A stretch of DNA of 64,000 bases from Pelagihabitans sp965238025 (GTDB lineage Bacteria; Bacteroidota; Bacteroidia; Flavobacteriales; Flavobacteriaceae): NCBI GenBank assembly GCA_965238025.1, contig OZ250162.1:992001-1056000 (forward strand). Direction: 5' to 3'. Within the stretch, counting starts at the first letter, position 1, and each line of letters starts with the position of its first letter. The notes under the pieces were generated by a model. The model saw only the letters and a list, made by a program, of their open reading frames with translations, did no database searches and had not been told where the DNA came from. Of the stretch, positions 14,381-23,645 are shown one piece after another. The position numbers and the translations under genes were made by a program.

Positions 14381-15421
14381 CTATAATATTTGATATAACA
14401 AATGGTCATCGACCTGTACATTACGGTACTCATTTTTATCATTCTCCTGTAAAATTGGCTCTAATACGCATAGTACGGTGGTTTTTCCTTTTATGAGCAG
14501 TTTCTTTCCTCGGACTTCGCTTTTCCATCGGTACTTTTCTAGAGGTATATTCAGTTGAAATAACACATCGGCCATTTCGGGGGACTCGGCGACCCAATCC
14601 ATAATAGCTTCCTTATTCCCAAGTTTGGGAACATCGGTTGCATCATCAAAAGTAAACTCCCAATCTATGGGGATATTGAATTTAAAGCTATATACCTCCC
14701 CAAGGGAAGGTTCGCTCCTAGTTTTTAAGGCGGTAAACCAATTGATCTGCGCTTCTGGATAGGTTGATTTGAATTCCTTTGAAAGCTGCTTTGGTCCGGG
14801 AGATTCTGCTGTAGGGTAATAACCGTAATAGGGTTTCGCCAAATAATGTCCGGCATATTTTCCGCCAAAGACATTAAAGAAAGTAGATGCATAAACATTT
14901 GGCGTATGCCTAGTCGTAAAAATGTTCTTCAACTCTTTCAGCAAGGCGTAGTTTTCGCCAAGGCCACAGGAATGAAAAATAATTTTTGTTTCATCTGAGA
15001 TACCATTTTCCAATTTGGGTACCCTCTTTTGATGTTTTGCGTTCTGAAGTGCTTTCAAGGTAATACGTTCACCTGTTTTAACTGTTTTAAGCGACATTCC
15101 CAACCATGCATTGCTATGGCTAACGATATGTATCTCATCAAAACTCGTTTGGAGCTTTTCTTTTCTGTTCAGCCAATTTATAATCTCTTCCAGGGAAAAC
15201 AGGCCGTCTATTGTCTGTACGCCCTTCCCTTCAAAATACTGTTTCGCGTTGGTATAGTAGGTATTCTCCCCCGTATCTAAACCAGCAATAAACGCAACCG
15301 ACTCTTTGGTCTTCTCCATTTTCACGGGAATGGCAAGTGCCGTTTCCGATTGTTGCGAAAACGGCTTCTTGCATCCTAAAATCAGCACTAAACCTAGTAC
15401 TATACTATGGTAACTTTTCAT
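14381..15421 (-). CDS. Predicted lipoprotein with His/Cys motifs (caspase-like fold possible)
   Basis: 346 residues. The N terminus GLVLILGCKK is a lipoprotein signal with Cys about residue 17. The core has FIAGLDTGENTYY, FDEIHIVSHSNAW (His after a hydrophobic strand) and KIIFHSCGLGEN (Cys after the next strand). Such spacing of His and Cys resembles clan CD peptidases or DUF4347-like domains, but I cannot confirm a family. It lies 47 nt before the kinase gene and 9 nt after the SH3-domain gene, so it is probably in one transcript with both neighbours. Confidence 0.55.
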   Translation of the reverse strand: MKSYHSIVLGLVLILGCKKPFSQQSETALAIPVKMEKTKESVAFIAGLDTGENTYYTNAKQYFEGKGVQTIDGLFSLEEIINWLNRKEKLQTSFDEIHIVSHSNAWLGMSLKTVKTGERITLKALQNAKHQKRVPKLENGISDETKIIFHSCGLGENYALLKELKNIFTTRHTPNVYASTFFNVFGGKYAGHYLAKPYYGYYPTAESPGPKQLSKEFKSTYPEAQINWFTALKTRSEPSLGEVYSFKFNIPIDWEFTFDDATDVPKLGNKEAIMDWVAESPEMADVLFQLNIPLEKYRWKSEVRGKKLLIKGKTTVLCVLEPILQENDKNEYRNVQVDDHLLYQIL

Positions 15422-15430
15422 TCTCTATTT

Positions 15431-16327
15431 TTAGAAGTTAGCACTACTAGCTATGGCGTCCTTTGAAATTGGCGCTGTTCCCTCTTTCTCCGATAGTAGG
15501 TACCCGTTCCAAGTGAACGAACTGCTAATGAACTTTTTGTTTGTTTGAACCAAGTCACTTTTGAGGGCTATCTTATTATCTGTAATTATCGTTTTCAGCG
15601 TGATACGGTTTCTTGTCCCTTCCATATCTGATGGAAAAACAAAGGATTCGGTCTTGGAATATGAAGCATTTGAATAATCGATTAAATTGGCAACATTAAA
15701 GAACTTACCACGGTTCCAAAAGATATAACTCTTTCCTATTCTCTTACCAGAGTCATAATCGGTTAACGCTAGGGTAATAATATCATTGACGTTGGATAAT
15801 CCTTTGTCTCCGATATTTTTCACCTCTGCAGGAATTGAAGCAAGACCAGCAAGAACGATTTTGTCTAACTCCACTCCATTTTTGAAAGCGCGCAGTTGAT
15901 ATTTGGTTTCAACAATGCCCTCGTTATTTGTGATACTGCTCTCATAGCCATAAACGAATTTTATCTTACTGTCAGCATTACTGCCAAAAGCTTTCTGGGC
16001 GATCATCCCTCCCCATACCCATCCGGTTTGTTCTCCGGCATTGACACGGTACCAGTTGCTTTTTATGCCGTTCATTTCTTCGGAGTTTTGGCTCTCTTCC
16101 CGGAGTACCAGTTTTGTTCCAATGCTCAAAACCGCCAATCGTTTACTTTTTAAGGAAGGCTTTTCACGGAGAAAAACATTATGGGCCATAAGGTATTCAT
16201 ATGAAAGTTCCTCTGTGAGGGTTTCGCTTTCCATTGTTTTAAAATGTACTTCCGGAGCTGTTTGACCAAATAGTTGGGCAAATGCAAAGAGGCATAGGAC
16301 TAGGGCACTTTTCTTTAACTTTTTCAT
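15431..16327 (-). CDS. Exported protein with bacterial SH3-like domain
   Basis: 298 residues. Signal peptide ending LFGQ. A bacterial SH3 domain is visible around 45-110 (NVFLREKPSLKSKRLAVLSI, then NWYRVNAGEQTGWVWG), the usual wall- or ligand-binding module with the W-x-W end. The remaining ~190 residues are unrecognised beta-rich sequence. It is in the middle of a three-gene minus-strand group (spacing 21 and 9 nt), suggesting a shared envelope function. Confidence 0.7.
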   Translation of the reverse strand: MKKLKKSALVLCLFAFAQLFGQTAPEVHFKTMESETLTEELSYEYLMAHNVFLREKPSLKSKRLAVLSIGTKLVLREESQNSEEMNGIKSNWYRVNAGEQTGWVWGGMIAQKAFGSNADSKIKFVYGYESSITNNEGIVETKYQLRAFKNGVELDKIVLAGLASIPAEVKNIGDKGLSNVNDIITLALTDYDSGKRIGKSYIFWNRGKFFNVANLIDYSNASYSKTESFVFPSDMEGTRNRITLKTIITDNKIALKSDLVQTNKKFISSSFTWNGYLLSEKEGTAPISKDAIASSANF

Positions 16328-16348
16328 ACTATTAAATTTTAAGGGTTA

Positions 16349-16909
16349 CTAATTAATTGCTGTAAGAGCATCTTCATAATCAAAGTCATCATCGTTCCAG
16401 GCAAAGCTTTGAAGCACTTTGATATCTTTGATCGTATGTGTTTTGGTATACTGCATTTCAACCTTTACAATCATACCTTCTTGACCATGCATTTGGCTTG
16501 GAAAAATGTAGTGTTCATCAGATTGTGGCATATCGCAGTACACATTTTCTATTCGGGGCAAGGCAATAAAATCGTTCGCATCGGTAACTAAAAAATAGTA
16601 GGTTTCGGTGCTTGAACAGCAAGCAGCGTATTCTAGCTCCACTTTTAGAATCTCAGAAATATCCTTTAAACCTGGATTTGAAAGTCTGGTGATGTGTACT
16701 TCTTCCAACAGTTCCAATTCAACAATATTTAATAGTGTTATGGTCTTGGAGGTGTCGTCAGAAGCTACTAGACCCATTAGCGCCATTCCTTCTTCTTCCT
16801 GGCCAATAAGCTGCTCTTGGACTATGGTATACTGCTCCGTTTCTTTGAATTTTTGAGCATTGGCGGTATAAAGACCCAATACACATGCTAAGAGGATGAA
16901 TTTTTTCAT
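16349..16909 (-). CDS. Exported protein of unknown function
   Basis: 186 residues. Signal peptide MKKFILLACVLGLYTANAQ. No domain recognised. The mature part contains an adjacent Cys pair (AACCSST), a further Cys (YCD) and an acidic C terminus. It is first gene of the 16909-to-14381 group, with a perfect -7 box (TAGATTTG on the minus strand) ahead of it. Confidence 0.6.
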   Translation of the reverse strand: MKKFILLACVLGLYTANAQKFKETEQYTIVQEQLIGQEEEGMALMGLVASDDTSKTITLLNIVELELLEEVHITRLSNPGLKDISEILKVELEYAACCSSTETYYFLVTDANDFIALPRIENVYCDMPQSDEHYIFPSQMHGQEGMIVKVEMQYTKTHTIKDIKVLQSFAWNDDDFDYEDALTAIN

Positions 16910-16938
16910 AATACTTGTTTTAGTTTGTTTTCTATACT

Positions 16939-16964
16939 CAAATCTACGCTAGACTTAATACCAA
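16939..16964 (-). promoter_or_regulatory. Candidate promoter for the exported-protein group
   Basis: On the minus strand TAGATTTG (complement of 16939-16946) matches the Bacteroidota -7 box. TTG at 16962-16964 is at 15 nt, shorter than the usual ~19, so strength is uncertain. The rest of 16910-17252 holds only the terminator at 17165-17203. Confidence 0.45.
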
Positions 16965-17164
16965 GTAGTAGGTGTTCTATTATCCGTAGGGGGTAAACTA
17001 GAATCCGTTTAAAATGGGCATTTATCCCGATTTTGGTTTGATGCTCAAATTGCCATGTTGCGCATGACCGTAAAGTACTCCAGGGGTTATCCACAAGGTA
17101 TTTGTTTGAAAAATAGTATGATTTCAAAGCCGGTGGCCATAAGGTTTAAATCTCGATTATCGAG

Positions 17165-17203
17165 TAAAAGAAAAGCCTGCAAGATCTTACGATTCTTACA
17201 GGC
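17165..17203 (-). terminator. Terminator after the VIT-vWA gene
   Basis: Read on the minus strand, GCCTGTAAGA pairs with TCTTGCAGGC and is followed by TTTTCTTTT. It lies 50 nt past the stop of the gene at 17253. Confidence 0.7.
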
Positions 17204-17252
17204 CCTCTTTCCCCAAATAGGGAATCACCAAACCAACTAAACATGAACTAAA

Positions 17253-19406
17253 CTATTTTTTTAAGGTCAAGGTCAATCCTTTATTTAAGCGTATTGTCTT
17301 TTTGGAAAATGCTGCAAATTCCCTACTAATGACCTCATCTAGGACCCATATCCCATTTTCCTTTCTTTCGATTCCGATGACTTTTCCATCTGTACTGAAT
17401 TTTACCCTTATACTTTCATATTTGTCTAAGTATGTATTGACCAGTTTTGAGTAGATTGCCTTGAATTCCATCGTAAGTCTTCTTTTTTCGGTTTTGAGAA
17501 TCTTTTGATCAAAGGTTATGGTAAAAGAAGTCTTGAACTTTGTATTTGTCCGAACTTCTGCCTCAGCACCCACTGCAGAATTACTGACATTTTTAGGCAT
17601 GGGCAATGGCTGTTTTACGGTTTTCAATGTCCCATCTTTATTCACTACAGATTCATCTACCGCAACGAAAGAAGTATATTTCGTGGCCAAATTGTATTTG
17701 AGGCCCAATGCGATGACGCTGTCCTTAACATTTTCATTAAAAAGGGTGTTGTAGTCATCCCATTCGGCTATTTTCTTTCGTGCCCACAAATAGCGCAACG
17801 CTTTGTTCGCCTTGCTCAAATGCCCTTGGGACACCTTGAATTCCTGCCTGATCTTTTTCTTGCCCTGGTATCCGGTGACAATAATCTTGCCTTGTAACCC
17901 CCCTTTATATTTACCATGTACAACAACAGGTCTTGCAGCAAAAATATCCGGAATGCTACTTGGGGCTATAGCGTACATATCAAAGCCGCGCGATTCAATT
18001 TTCACTTGTGTCAATAGTGGCGTTGCAATATATTCCTTGAACTTTTTGGCAACTTTTTGTGCTTCGGACATAGAGGTTGCTATAAAAGATTCGCTATTCG
18101 AAACTTTCGCCATCCCCTCGATCAGATAGCGATTTACACTAGCACCAATCCCAAAAGTGAAGATATTTGCCTGGTCAAGATTGTTCTTGATCAATTCAAA
18201 AGCTTCTTTCTCAACGCTAACATAGCCATCGGTGATGACCACCATAGACCTAGCACTACCTTGATCCCGTCTTGGCAACTTATAGGCCTCTTTTAAAGCG
18301 CTTAACAATTGGGTGCCGCCACCTCCTTGACCTTTGGAGAGAAACCGTATGGCAGCCTCAATATTCTGGGTATTGGTTGCTACCGGTGTTGGACTAAAAA
18401 CCGTGGAACTGGAGGCGAACAGCTGTACATTAAACGTATCTGTTGCGCTAAGGTCGCATAGCAAGTTTCTCATTAGCTCTTTAGAAACTTCCAAGGGATA
18501 CCCATTCATAGACCCGGATACGTCTACGATAAAAAGGTACTCTCTTGAGGGGATATCCTCTACCATTACCTTGTTCGTAGGCTCCATTTGAAGGGCAAAG
18601 AAATTTTCATCTTCATGCTCATACAAGAGCAGACCCGTTTGTATTTTTTTTCCACGAAGATTATAGTTTAGTATAAAATCCCTGTTAGATGGGTTTTCGT
18701 TGCTTTTCGATAGAAAGATTTCTGCCGTTTTCGCATCGGGATAATTCACATTTACTTTATGACTACTGCTATTGATATTCTGAATGATCATTCCGGCATT
18801 TAGGGTAACTGTCATATCATAACTAAAAGTGTCTGAAATTCTTTTTGCAGTATAAGGCATGTTAACGCTTTCTTCACGCTTCGTACTTTCTCCTGTAAAT
18901 CTTGGCCCTACTACTGCAGGGGCTACAAATTGATATTCCCCATTCGTCGGAGCGAGCATTTCCGTATAGTAAATAGCGATGGCTATCTCATCCCCCGGCA
19001 TAATATTCCCAACGTTCATTTGAAATACATTAGGTCTATCCTGATCCAGTTTTGCGGCACGTTTCCCTTCGTCTAACGCAGCCTTATATACTTTTTGGGC
19101 TTCTTGTCTTTCGAATATCTTGGCATTCACAATACGGGCGCCGATTGTCATCTGCATTTTATGTACCGCTGCATGGGTAGAAAGCGGAAATACATATTTG
19201 GCTTCAATGGCCTGTTTTCCTTTGTTTTGGTATACTTGAGTTACCCGAACATGGGCAATAGCCCCAGAAATCTGAACGTCGGTCTTCGAGGATTTTAAAG
19301 GAATTGCCGCGTCTTTCGAAGACACTAATAAATATGGGCTATCGTCCTGGGCAAAACCAAAGGATATGGTGCAAAAAAGTAGTAATGTAGCTAGTAGTTT
19401 CATCAT
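17253..19406 (-). CDS. VIT and vWA domain-containing exported protein
   Basis: 717 residues. Signal peptide ending FGFAQ. A VIT domain (about 30-160, with GKQAIEAKYVFPLSTHAAVH) is followed by a vWA domain (about 295-465) whose metal-site motif DVSGSMNG is intact. The C-terminal ~90 residues are charged and probably beta-rich. In animals this pairing is found in inter-alpha-trypsin inhibitor heavy chains. In bacteria it is a secreted or surface adhesion module of unclear role. It stands alone, between a terminator and the tRNA-Ala region. Confidence 0.88.
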   Translation of the reverse strand: MMKLLATLLLFCTISFGFAQDDSPYLLVSSKDAAIPLKSSKTDVQISGAIAHVRVTQVYQNKGKQAIEAKYVFPLSTHAAVHKMQMTIGARIVNAKIFERQEAQKVYKAALDEGKRAAKLDQDRPNVFQMNVGNIMPGDEIAIAIYYTEMLAPTNGEYQFVAPAVVGPRFTGESTKREESVNMPYTAKRISDTFSYDMTVTLNAGMIIQNINSSSHKVNVNYPDAKTAEIFLSKSNENPSNRDFILNYNLRGKKIQTGLLLYEHEDENFFALQMEPTNKVMVEDIPSREYLFIVDVSGSMNGYPLEVSKELMRNLLCDLSATDTFNVQLFASSSTVFSPTPVATNTQNIEAAIRFLSKGQGGGGTQLLSALKEAYKLPRRDQGSARSMVVITDGYVSVEKEAFELIKNNLDQANIFTFGIGASVNRYLIEGMAKVSNSESFIATSMSEAQKVAKKFKEYIATPLLTQVKIESRGFDMYAIAPSSIPDIFAARPVVVHGKYKGGLQGKIIVTGYQGKKKIRQEFKVSQGHLSKANKALRYLWARKKIAEWDDYNTLFNENVKDSVIALGLKYNLATKYTSFVAVDESVVNKDGTLKTVKQPLPMPKNVSNSAVGAEAEVRTNTKFKTSFTITFDQKILKTEKRRLTMEFKAIYSKLVNTYLDKYESIRVKFSTDGKVIGIERKENGIWVLDEVISREFAAFSKKTIRLNKGLTLTLKK

Positions 19407-19587
19407 CTCAGTTTTTTTAGATTATCGCTATTCTTTGATCAAATCTAGCCGGGGATGATGAAGCTGACCCGGCGCTTCTAGAATTCGTTGGAGATAAACT
19501 ATTATCCGTTATTGTTGGGGAAGTTTTTTTAAGACGCAAAAATTATTTCAAAACCGTCTGTAGATGTAAATATCTTTTTGTGAAAAT

Positions 19588-19619
19588 AAAAACCACCTCA
19601 ACGTATTTGAAGTGGTTTT

Positions 19620-19620
<1 letters not shown>
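19588..19620 (-). terminator. Terminator after tRNA-Ala
   Basis: On the minus strand AAAACCACTTCAAA and TTGAGGTGGTTTT pair around a TACG loop and are followed by T-rich sequence. It begins directly after the encoded CCA. Confidence 0.75.
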
Positions 19621-19697
<77 letters not shown>

Positions 19698-19769
19698 TTT
19701 GGCTGGCGACAAAGAAAATACTTTTCGATAACCTATCAAAATTCAAGATCAAGTTAATTTCAGATGTTT

Positions 19770-20567
19770 CTAATCTTTCTTGACGCTTAGAATAAGAACA
19801 GGGGTTGGAGCTGAAAACTCTGATTTAAGAATTGTGCTTTTCTCCCATAATTTCTTAAAAAAACCCCTTTTTCTTCTAAAAACAACCAATAAATCCGGTT
19901 TTTGCGATTGAAAATGTTCCATTACACCCAAGTAAGTAGTAGGGTTTTCAGTAATCGTCAGTTTTCCACAAATATCCATCAACGCGGTATTTATCTTTAA
20001 ATCGTCTGCTGTATAGCCAGGTGTTTTCACTAAAAGAAGATTTACTGTTGCGCCAAATTTTTCCTTGATGGCCGAAAGAGGGTTAAGAACACGCTTTTTC
20101 TTTAAGACTCCAGATTTGAAAGCGGTTAAAATCGTTTTCAAGGGTTTTAGGGTTGTGCCTTTAGGAACAATTAAAGTAGGAATATTGGTTCTTTTGATAA
20201 TTTTACCGGTTGTATTTCCTAAATAAAGTTCTTCTTTTATTTCGTTACTTCTTGGTGCAATAATTATAAGGTCAATGCCCAATTCCTTATCAATTTCTTT
20301 GAGCCCGTCAGCAATATCACCATTGTAGGTGGCTATTTTTATTGAAGTCTTGTTTGCCTGGACCTTATCAATAACCTCGGTCAAACGCTCCTTACTGCTT
20401 TTGGCAACTTTTTGAGAAATATTTGTCAGACTTCCTGCCTTGGCAGAAACGCTAAAAACTTCCATCACATAAATATTGGCCGAAAATTCAGCGGCAAAAT
20501 CCACGGCATACTGTAGGGTTTTATGGGAATCTGGATTGGTGCCTATGGGAACAAGAATATTTTTCAT
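19770..20567 (-). CDS. Universal stress protein, UspA family (tandem type)
   Basis: 265 residues. The N-terminal domain (1-140) is a normal Usp fold: MKNILVPIGTNPDSHKTLQYAVDF, then LGIDLIIIAPRSNEI and YLGNTTGKIIKRTNIPTLIV. The second half (145-265) is a weaker repeat lacking a clear nucleotide motif. Such cytoplasmic proteins accumulate under growth arrest. It is divergent from the GNAT gene, with a 51-nt shared promoter region. Confidence 0.85.
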   Translation of the reverse strand: MKNILVPIGTNPDSHKTLQYAVDFAAEFSANIYVMEVFSVSAKAGSLTNISQKVAKSSKERLTEVIDKVQANKTSIKIATYNGDIADGLKEIDKELGIDLIIIAPRSNEIKEELYLGNTTGKIIKRTNIPTLIVPKGTTLKPLKTILTAFKSGVLKKKRVLNPLSAIKEKFGATVNLLLVKTPGYTADDLKINTALMDICGKLTITENPTTYLGVMEHFQSQKPDLLVVFRRKRGFFKKLWEKSTILKSEFSAPTPVLILSVKKD

Positions 20568-20618
20568 AGTACGATTGCTAAATTATAATCTAAATTTACA
20601 ATTAAATAGAACCCGTTT

Positions 20619-21131
20619 ATGATTCGCAGTGCAAAGATATCGGAAATACCCGAGATTATGCTAATTACCAAAGCTTGTGCCGAGCACATGATCAAAAAAG
20701 GAATTCATCAATGGAACGAACATTACCCGCACAAAAGGACCTTTGAATTGGATGTAGCACGTAATGAATTATACGTATTGGTCTTAGAAGGAAAAATTAG
20801 CGGAACAATTGTAATATCTACGATAATGGATGAGGAGTACATCCCGATAAAATGGGATACTCCAAACGAGAACAATGTTTATATTCATCGGCTATCAGTG
20901 CGCCCTGAGCTTCAGGGAAAAGGCTACGCCCGAAAATTGATGGATTATGCGGAAGCCCATGCTCGGGATAATGGTTTTGTTTCGGTTCGGTTGGACACTT
21001 TTAGCCAAAATAAACGCAATCAGAAGTTTTATGAAGCTAGGGGTTATAAAAAATTGACCGACATTTATTTTCCAAAGCAAAGTACACATCCGTTTCATTG
21101 TTACGAACTTGTTTTACTGAACTCGCCTTGA
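20619..21131 (+). CDS. GNAT-family N-acetyltransferase
   Basis: 170 residues. The acetyl-CoA site is clear: VYIHRLSVRPELQGKGYARK (motif A, about 87-106), then NKRNQKFYEARGYKKL (motif B). Substrate unknown. It is followed by hairpin ATGAAGGC/GCCTTCAT at 21153-21174, a probable terminator. Confidence 0.85.
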   Translation: MIRSAKISEIPEIMLITKACAEHMIKKGIHQWNEHYPHKRTFELDVARNELYVLVLEGKISGTIVISTIMDEEYIPIKWDTPNENNVYIHRLSVRPELQGKGYARKLMDYAEAHARDNGFVSVRLDTFSQNKRNQKFYEARGYKKLTDIYFPKQSTHPFHCYELVLLNSP

Positions 21132-21150
21132 GTTGTTGTTTGGAACCGAG

Positions 21151-21174
21151 AATGAAGGCTTTTGTGCCTTCATG
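21151..21174 (+). terminator. Probable terminator after the GNAT gene
   Basis: ATGAAGGC, loop TTTTGT, GCCTTCAT, followed shortly by TTTTTT at 21181. The T run is a few bases late. Confidence 0.5.
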
Positions 21175-21238
21175 AAGTAATTTTTTAATTGCACAGCCTT
21201 AGCTACAAAAGCTTAAAATTGCAAAATTAGGGCGCAAA

Positions 21239-21253
21239 ATGCGAAATTCGCAT
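21239..21253. repeat. 15-bp palindrome upstream of the MATE gene
   Basis: ATGCGAA-A-TTCGCAT, perfect 7-bp arms, in an A/T-rich spacer. Next to it, on the minus strand, TAATTTTG (21222-21229 complement) resembles a -7 box with no obvious gene to serve. It is a possible operator. Confidence 0.35.
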
Positions 21254-21300
21254 GTAAAACAATAACTCAAGACGAGTTCAAAATCTGAAATCTTCTGAAG

Positions 21301-22629
21301 GCAGCCGTTAACTTTAAAAACATCAATAATCTAGCTATTCCAGCAACAATAGCTGGAATTGCGGAACCGTTGCTGTCTATTACCGATACGGCAATCGTTG
21401 GGAACATTCCCGTTGACGGGCTCGAATCCCTGGCAGCCGCTGGTATTGTTGGTTCTTTCCTATCGATGCTGATCTGGATTCTTGGGCAGACCAGAAGCGC
21501 CATTTCCGCGATAATTTCGCAGTACTTGGGGGCTGGTAAAATCGAGGAGGTAAAAACACTGCCCGCCCAAGCTATTTTCCTGAATGTGGGATTAAGTATT
21601 CTTATCCTTTTTTCAACAATATTCATTGTCGAGGAGATTTTTCAATTGCTCAATGCATCTGGTAAAATTCTTAGCTATTGCATTTCTTACTATTCTATCC
21701 GGGTTTGGGGGTTCCCCTTAACACTTTTCGTTTTTGCGGTCATGGGCATCTTCCGAGGGCTTCAGAATACTTTTTGGCCAATGATGATAGCAATAGTTGG
21801 TGCGGTATTAAATGTTATCCTTGACTTCGTCTTTGTATATGGCATCGAAGATTTTATAGCACCTATGTATTTAGAAGGTGCTGCTTGGGCCAGTCTTATC
21901 GCGCAAGGAGTAATGGCAATAATGGCCTTTTCATTATTGGTTACAAAGACCAACTTTAGCTTGCGTCTTCGGTTTCCCATTAATTCCGAACTGGGGCGAC
22001 TTGTTGTTATGAGCCTCAACCTATTTGTACGCGCGATCGCCTTAAATACCGCCTTGATATTAGCGGTTCGGGAAGCAGCGGCACTAGGTGATAAATTTAT
22101 AGGAGCACATACTATTGCCGTAAATTTATGGCTTTTCTCAGCGTTTTTTATCGACGGATACGGGGCTGCGGGAAATATTATGGGAGGTCGGTTTTTAGGA
22201 GCGAAGAACTATAACAACCTATGGTCATTAGCAAAAAAAATAAGCTTGTACGGCATTGCGATCAGTTTGATTTTAGTAGTCCTTTCGATATTGTTCTATA
22301 AACCTATCGGCCGTTTATTTTCAAATGAAGCCATTGTTTTAGATACGTTCTATTCTGTTTTCATTATCCTTATAATAGGCCTTCCCATAAATGCCGTGGC
22401 CTTTGTTTTAGATGGATTGTTCAAAGGTCTAGGGGAAATGAAATACCTGAGAAATGTACTGCTCAGCGCAACCTTTCTTGGCTTTGTGCCGATGTTGTTT
22501 ATCGGAAAATATTTGGGGTGGGGACTTCATGGTATTTGGATCGCCTTAACCCTTTGGATGGTGATTCGCAGTGCAGCCTTGGTATGGAAGTTTCGTAAAA
22601 AATTTCGACCCCTTTTGCAAAAGGTTTAA
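21301..22629 (+). CDS. MATE-family multidrug/Na+ efflux transporter (start unclear)
   Basis: Twelve membrane spans typical of MATE exporters, with TDTAIVGNIPVDGLESLAAAG near the N terminus. The frame is open from the in-frame TGA near 21282 and reads AVNFKNINNLAIPATIAGIA, which looks like the true N terminus. However, no ATG, GTG or TTG lies there. The first usable codon is TTG at 21370, which would cut the first helix (419 residues). Either a rare start codon near 21301 is used or the start has been lost. Product and family are certain, but integrity is not. Confidence 0.8.
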   Translation, partial: AAVNFKNINNLAIPATIAGIAEPLLSITDTAIVGNIPVDGLESLAAAGIVGSFLSMLIWILGQTRSAISAIISQYLGAGKIEEVKTLPAQAIFLNVGLSILILFSTIFIVEEIFQLLNASGKILSYCISYYSIRVWGFPLTLFVFAVMGIFRGLQNTFWPMMIAIVGAVLNVILDFVFVYGIEDFIAPMYLEGAAWASLIAQGVMAIMAFSLLVTKTNFSLRLRFPINSELGRLVVMSLNLFVRAIALNTALILAVREAAALGDKFIGAHTIAVNLWLFSAFFIDGYGAAGNIMGGRFLGAKNYNNLWSLAKKISLYGIAISLILVVLSILFYKPIGRLFSNEAIVLDTFYSVFIILIIGLPINAVAFVLDGLFKGLGEMKYLRNVLLSATFLGFVPMLFIGKYLGWGLHGIWIALTLWMVIRSAALVWKFRKKFRPLLQKV

Positions 22630-22650
22630 TTTTGAAAAAAATGCTGATTT

Positions 22651-23418
22651 ATGGGCACTGATAGAGCGAACGGAAGTCTTTATACAAAAATCGATGGGAA
22701 GGTTGCTACGGTAGAATTCGGACACCCGGCAAGCAATTCTTTTGTTGCCGTGTTGTTAGAGCGTCTCACCACTGAGTTGAACGAACTTTCTGAAAACGAA
22801 GCCATTAACGTTATAGTTTTAAAATCTGAAGGGGATAGGGCTTTTTGCGCTGGGGCATCTTTTGATGAATTGGTAGCCGTTTCAAATCTTGATGAAGGAA
22901 AGATTTTCTTTAGCGGATTTGCCAATGTAATCAATGCCATGCGATGCTGTAAGAAAGTCATCATAGGTCGGGTACAGGGTAAAACCGTAGGTGGTGGTGT
23001 GGGTCTTGCCGCCGCGTGCGACTATGTTTTTGCATCGGTAGAGGCCTCCGTTCGACTTTCAGAACTTGCTATTGGTATTGCACCCTTGGTCATTGCGCCG
23101 GCTGTAGAACGAAAAATAGGAAAGGCTGCAATTTCAGAACTCTCCCTTTCTCCTTCTGAATGGAAAAATGCGTATTGGGCAAAAGAAAAAGGATTGTTTT
23201 CCAAAGTGTTCGATAGTATGAAAGACCTTGACAAAGAGGTGTACTTTTTTGCTCAAAAACTTTCTGACCATAATCCACAGGCCTTACAAGAATGGAAAAA
23301 AGTTTTATGGCAAGGTACCGATCACTGGAATGATTTATTGGTCGAGCGTGCATCTATTTCCGGTACCTTGGTCCTATCGGATTTCACGAAAGATGCCTTG
23401 GCGAAATTCAAGAAATAA
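22651..23418 (+). CDS. Enoyl-CoA hydratase/isomerase family protein
   Basis: 255 residues of crotonase fold. Oxyanion-hole segments are SEGDRAFCAGASFDEL (about 61-76) and GRVQGKTVGGGVGLAAACDY (about 108-127). The second catalytic Glu region reads LSELAIGIAPLVIAPAVERK, not a classic hydratase E, so the reaction is uncertain (hydratase, isomerase or related). It is 21 nt after the MATE gene and probably cotranscribed. Confidence 0.85.
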   Translation: MGTDRANGSLYTKIDGKVATVEFGHPASNSFVAVLLERLTTELNELSENEAINVIVLKSEGDRAFCAGASFDELVAVSNLDEGKIFFSGFANVINAMRCCKKVIIGRVQGKTVGGGVGLAAACDYVFASVEASVRLSELAIGIAPLVIAPAVERKIGKAAISELSLSPSEWKNAYWAKEKGLFSKVFDSMKDLDKEVYFFAQKLSDHNPQALQEWKKVLWQGTDHWNDLLVERASISGTLVLSDFTKDALAKFKK

Positions 23419-23460
23419 TAATCTATACATCAAACCGTTTTATTTTAAAAACCCCCGTTC

Positions 23461-23577
23461 ATGAATATTTTAGACTTTCTCAATGGAGACCTCATCTTTC
23501 CTATTTTAGCCCTTTTTGTAGTAATTGTCTATTTTATAAGCCGCATTCGCAGAAGAAAAAAATACAAACGGGACTAA
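23461..23577 (+). CDS. Small single-span membrane protein
   Basis: 38 residues: MNILDFLNGDLIFPILALF, then a hydrophobic span and a very basic tail (RIRRRKKYKRD). The N-out, C-basic layout suggests a small inner-membrane protein with cytoplasmic tail. No family recognised. 42 nt after the crotonase gene. Confidence 0.5.
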   Translation: MNILDFLNGDLIFPILALFVVIVYFISRIRRRKKYKRD

Positions 23578-23645
23578 TTCGCTAAGAACCAACGCAACCT
23601 TTTGGAAAAGAGACATCTCTATAAAAATATGCAGAATTTCACTTT

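Noticed and set aside
16906..17127. 73-residue minus-strand frame before the exported-protein genes
   Set aside because: No signal, domain or typical codon use. It covers the promoter and terminator region.
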